Source: an uncultured Senegalimassilia sp.
GTDB taxonomy: Bacteria; Actinomycetota; Coriobacteriia; Coriobacteriales; Eggerthellaceae
DNA length: 59,951 bases
Direction: 5' to 3'
NCBI GenBank assembly: GCA_934661765.1
Contig: CAKUJT010000004.1
Span: 1 to 59,951 of the forward strand
Under the pieces are notes generated by a model. It was given only the letters and a program-made list of their open reading frames with translations, had not been told where the DNA came from and searched no databases. Of the stretch, positions 57,277-59,951 are shown piece after piece. A program made the position numbers and the translations under genes. Within the stretch, counting starts at the first letter, position 1. Every line of letters begins with the position of its first letter.

Positions 57277-59781
57277 TCAGCAGGCTGTTTCTTCTTTCTT
57301 TTTGTTTCTTGTTACGGAGTAAGCACTTCCACCAACAAGACCTGCACCTAAGATCACTAAACCAACAAGACCTGCTCCACCTGTAAGAGGCATGTTGAAG
57401 CCTTTATTGTTTTCGATCGCCATCTTTACTTCAGCGTTAGGGGATGTCGTATCACCTGTAGAGGAAGTAAGGAGTGTGGATGGTTTGTTATCTACAGTTG
57501 CTGTCGCTGCCTGGATGTCTCCTTCATACATATCTGTCTTACCAATAGTACGTCCATTTGCTGTTTCATTTGCAGGACCTGCTACTGCTTTGGATCCGAT
57601 ATCTGTTGTTGCGGCATTGACTAACTGTCCGTCTTCATTCTTGATACCTGTTCCATAATTTTTGATGATGGCATCTGCTGCAGCCTGTTCCAGTCCTGTC
57701 GTACCTGCAACGGAAGCCTTGATGTCACGTTTTGTCTCACTGATGTTGATCACCATCTGGTCTTTTAATAAGGTATAACCGTCTGCTGTTGCAACCTCAG
57801 TCAGCTGGTATTTATCGCCCTCTAAACCTTTGATGTAGAGTTTTCCGGAAGCGGCTGGAGTAAATGTTGTGCCCTGAGCCTTGTCCGTAGTCTTTCCTGT
57901 TACGTAATATAAGCCGTCTTCGCCTTTTTTAGCGATCACATAGTATGCATCTGTAGAGTTGTAGAGTTTGAACTGTACCTTTGTTGCATCTCCCTTGTTG
58001 TCAGAGAAAGTCTTTGTCAGGTCGATACCATAGGAGTATACATAGTTTCTATCCTGTAAGGAGTTGAAATATTTATTGTTTGTTCTGGACCATACAAGGG
58101 ATACATCATTGACATTTCCCTTATCACCTAATGTAACGGATGCATCAGAGTTTACAGTCGCTGTATAGTACAGTACCATGTAGTAGTCAGAATATCCGGC
58201 TTTTGTATCGCCTGTCTCATATGGGTTTGCTGCACCTTTTACGTTCACGCCATTGATCTGGTTGAGTCCTTTTTCTGTCAGTTTGATGGTCGCTTTATTT
58301 GCAGTCACTTTTTCTGTACCACTTCCATCATCTACAGAAACCGTTGCGTATGCATCCTGATGTTTGCCATCTTTAAGATCCCAGATCTCTTTTGCTGTTG
58401 CTGTATTATTTGCTTCTGCATCTGCCTTGTTATCATAGAACGCGATCTTAAAATCTTTGTTGTATGTGATACCGGTAGATAAAGCATCTGTGAATGTATA
58501 CTGGCTTAAATAAGTAGCTTTTGATGTGATATGTGGTAATTTAGATACTACACGGTAATCAAGGAGGTCACCTTCGGATGCTGTTGTTGTGTCATCATAT
58601 TTAAAGTCATTGCTGTATCCCTTACCATCTTTTCCTGCGGTATTGTTTCCTTCTCCTGTATATCCGCCACGGTTTGCTACGTATGCAGTCTCAGAGGTAT
58701 CTGCTTTGTTATCAGCATTTGTATCCTTATTAAATACGACCAAAGAATTGGAGTCATTTGCTCCGGAGTAGTTTGCTCCTTCAGCAGTAGTCACTTTGTC
58801 GTTTTTGTGAGCTGCATCTGATGAGTAAGCGTTTCTTACCGCTTTATCGATCGTAGGATTTCCTGTCTGGTTCTTAGGATATGCTACATATTTATATAAC
58901 CATTTCTCTCCACCGACTTTGTCTGTAACACCATCCTCTGCATGGTCTGTCTCTGTATTATTGTCTGCTGTCGTATTTGTGAACGGTAAGCTGACAAACC
59001 ATGGGTTTACTGTAGATGTGACCTGTTCCGGCACTTTTGTCTCAACCATTAAATATAAACCTAATGCAAGGTTATCTTTCGTGGCAAGACCATTTGCATC
59101 TGTTTCGATCACTCCGGTATCTGCTGCCTGTACATCATCAGAATCCTTATTCTGTTCCTTATAATCGATCAGATAAGATTCTAATGCATTCTTTGCAGCA
59201 ACATCATCTGCTTTTAAGATCGCATCTAATGCATCATTGATCTGTGTGCTTGTATAATGCAGCACACCTGCATTTGTACATGGAGTGGAAATTCCATCTC
59301 CAGTCATTACTGTTGCATCATTCTCAGACAGCTTTAAGATCTCTGCCAATGCAGTTGGGATTTCGTATACTACCTTCAGCTGACTGCCGTCTGCTGTTGT
59401 ATTACTGTACTGTTCAATATTACCAACTTTCAGATAAGTAAACTGCACACCCTGGATGGCATATTTAGATAAGGCATTTTCAATCCTGGCATCTGACTCC
59501 CCAGTTGGTTTATACTGTCCTTTTGTATAAGCTCCTGCGGCTTCCGCAGATGTGATATCATATTTATGGACAGTGATACTACCTGTATTAGCCATATCGA
59601 TAACATCAGAATGAGCTAAGTCTTTAGTCTTTGATGTGTTGTTATCTGTATCTTTGGATGATGCAGCGGCTACAGGTACAGCAGAGAGTACTGCAGTATA
59701 AGTAGGGGCACATACGGATGCTAACATTGCGGTAGCCATGGAAAGAGCAGCGGCTTTTTCTGTGATCTTCTTCAACTTCAT
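57277..59781 (-). CDS. SpaA-type backbone (major) pilin, sortase anchored
   Basis: An 834-residue major pilin. Signal peptide about 1-40. The pilin motif YPKN lies at 301-304 (Lys303 is the likely polymerisation residue). SpaA/Cna-B isopeptide domains carry E-boxes (GLYLMVETKVPEQV near 241, YQLTEVATADGY near 690). The sorting signal is MPLTG, a hydrophobic helix and a short basic tail (RNKKKEETAC). Start ATG at 59781 behind AAAAGGAG. First gene of the pilus operon; its promoter should be in 59782-59951, where no clear -35/-10 pair was identified. Confidence 0.93.
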   Translation of the reverse strand: MKLKKITEKAAALSMATAMLASVCAPTYTAVLSAVPVAAASSKDTDNNTSKTKDLAHSDVIDMANTGSITVHKYDITSAEAAGAYTKGQYKPTGESDARIENALSKYAIQGVQFTYLKVGNIEQYSNTTADGSQLKVVYEIPTALAEILKLSENDATVMTGDGISTPCTNAGVLHYTSTQINDALDAILKADDVAAKNALESYLIDYKEQNKDSDDVQAADTGVIETDANGLATKDNLALGLYLMVETKVPEQVTSTVNPWFVSLPFTNTTADNNTETDHAEDGVTDKVGGEKWLYKYVAYPKNQTGNPTIDKAVRNAYSSDAAHKNDKVTTAEGANYSGANDSNSLVVFNKDTNADNKADTSETAYVANRGGYTGEGNNTAGKDGKGYSNDFKYDDTTTASEGDLLDYRVVSKLPHITSKATYLSQYTFTDALSTGITYNKDFKIAFYDNKADAEANNTATAKEIWDLKDGKHQDAYATVSVDDGSGTEKVTANKATIKLTEKGLNQINGVNVKGAANPYETGDTKAGYSDYYMVLYYTATVNSDASVTLGDKGNVNDVSLVWSRTNNKYFNSLQDRNYVYSYGIDLTKTFSDNKGDATKVQFKLYNSTDAYYVIAKKGEDGLYYVTGKTTDKAQGTTFTPAASGKLYIKGLEGDKYQLTEVATADGYTLLKDQMVINISETKRDIKASVAGTTGLEQAAADAIIKNYGTGIKNEDGQLVNAATTDIGSKAVAGPANETANGRTIGKTDMYEGDIQAATATVDNKPSTLLTSSTGDTTSPNAEVKMAIENNKGFNMPLTGGAGLVGLVILGAGLVGGSAYSVTRNKKKEETAC

Positions 59782-59951
59782 TATACTTTTCTCCTTTTCA
59801 CTTGCTTTTTTAAAAATAATTGGTTGATGATCGGGTTTCGTTTGTGTTCCAGGTTTGTTTCTGGTCTATCTCTTGATAATGAATACTGTCATGAATTATT
59901 AAACACAGTTCAGGAAAGTCCGTATTCAGAACTGCCAACGATTAAAGAAGA

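Overview
The window is low-GC Firmicutes DNA, most likely from a gut Lachnospiraceae or related clostridial species. The clues are AT-rich intergenic regions, AAAGGAG-type ribosome-binding sites, DUF5688 and BspA-like proteins, SpaA/Cna-type pili and IS200/IS605-IscB elements. No rRNA, tRNA or housekeeping operon was seen. Almost every gene lies on the minus strand (one clear exception at 28233-28883). The content reads as an integrative or plasmid-like mobile element: two tandem tyrosine recombinases and an excisionase-like protein at the left edge, a replicative primase-like protein, iteron-like repeats, a Y-family polymerase, toxin-antitoxin genes, several defence-type genes and a surface-pilus operon at the right edge.

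Layout. 0.2-3 kb: recombination module. 3.1-7.3 kb: secreted thermonuclease, a Panacea-type protein with a damaged 5' end, a YolD-like/Y-polymerase pair and a small membrane protein. 7.7-12.5 kb: a type I-C CRISPR effector set (cas7, array, cas5, cas8c with an internal cas11c start) without cas3, cas4, cas1 or cas2; the 17-repeat array sits inside the set and runs straight into cas5. 12.9-20 kb: small uncharacterised genes, an AAA+ ATPase, membrane proteins, a DUF5688 protein and a helicase fragment. 20-25 kb: TnpB/IscB remnants, the primase-like gene, a SecB-like protein and iteron-like tandem repeats. 25.4-32.2 kb: a large GTPase with a riboregulated leader, an HTH regulator divergent from a DUF6037-like gene, HicAB, an ImmA/IrrE-type peptidase with a membrane partner, and a remnant of an adhesin gene. 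32.4-37 kb: a BspA-like leucine-rich-repeat adhesin with a transglutaminase-like domain. 37-46 kb: gene cassettes separated by near-identical terminator hairpins, including duplicated A/B gene pairs, a GHKL-ATPase/nuclease protein, two coiled-coil paralogues and an intact IscB insertion. 46-60 kb: pilus operon (backbone pilin, two sortases, a 2397-residue thioester-domain tip adhesin) with a second, RuvC-I-deleted IscB inserted in it.

How the parts work together. The pilin, sortases and adhesins would decorate the host surface. The CRISPR set, GHKL-nuclease, GTPase, HicAB and ImmA modules look like defence or inter-element competition genes. The recombinases and primase would move and copy the element. 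Three dispersed sequence signals link many minus-strand units: a GAATCSRATTC near-palindrome, a TTCTTAYAAAAATTC box, and a structured leader RNA whose 3' end matches the CRISPR repeat's 3' handle.
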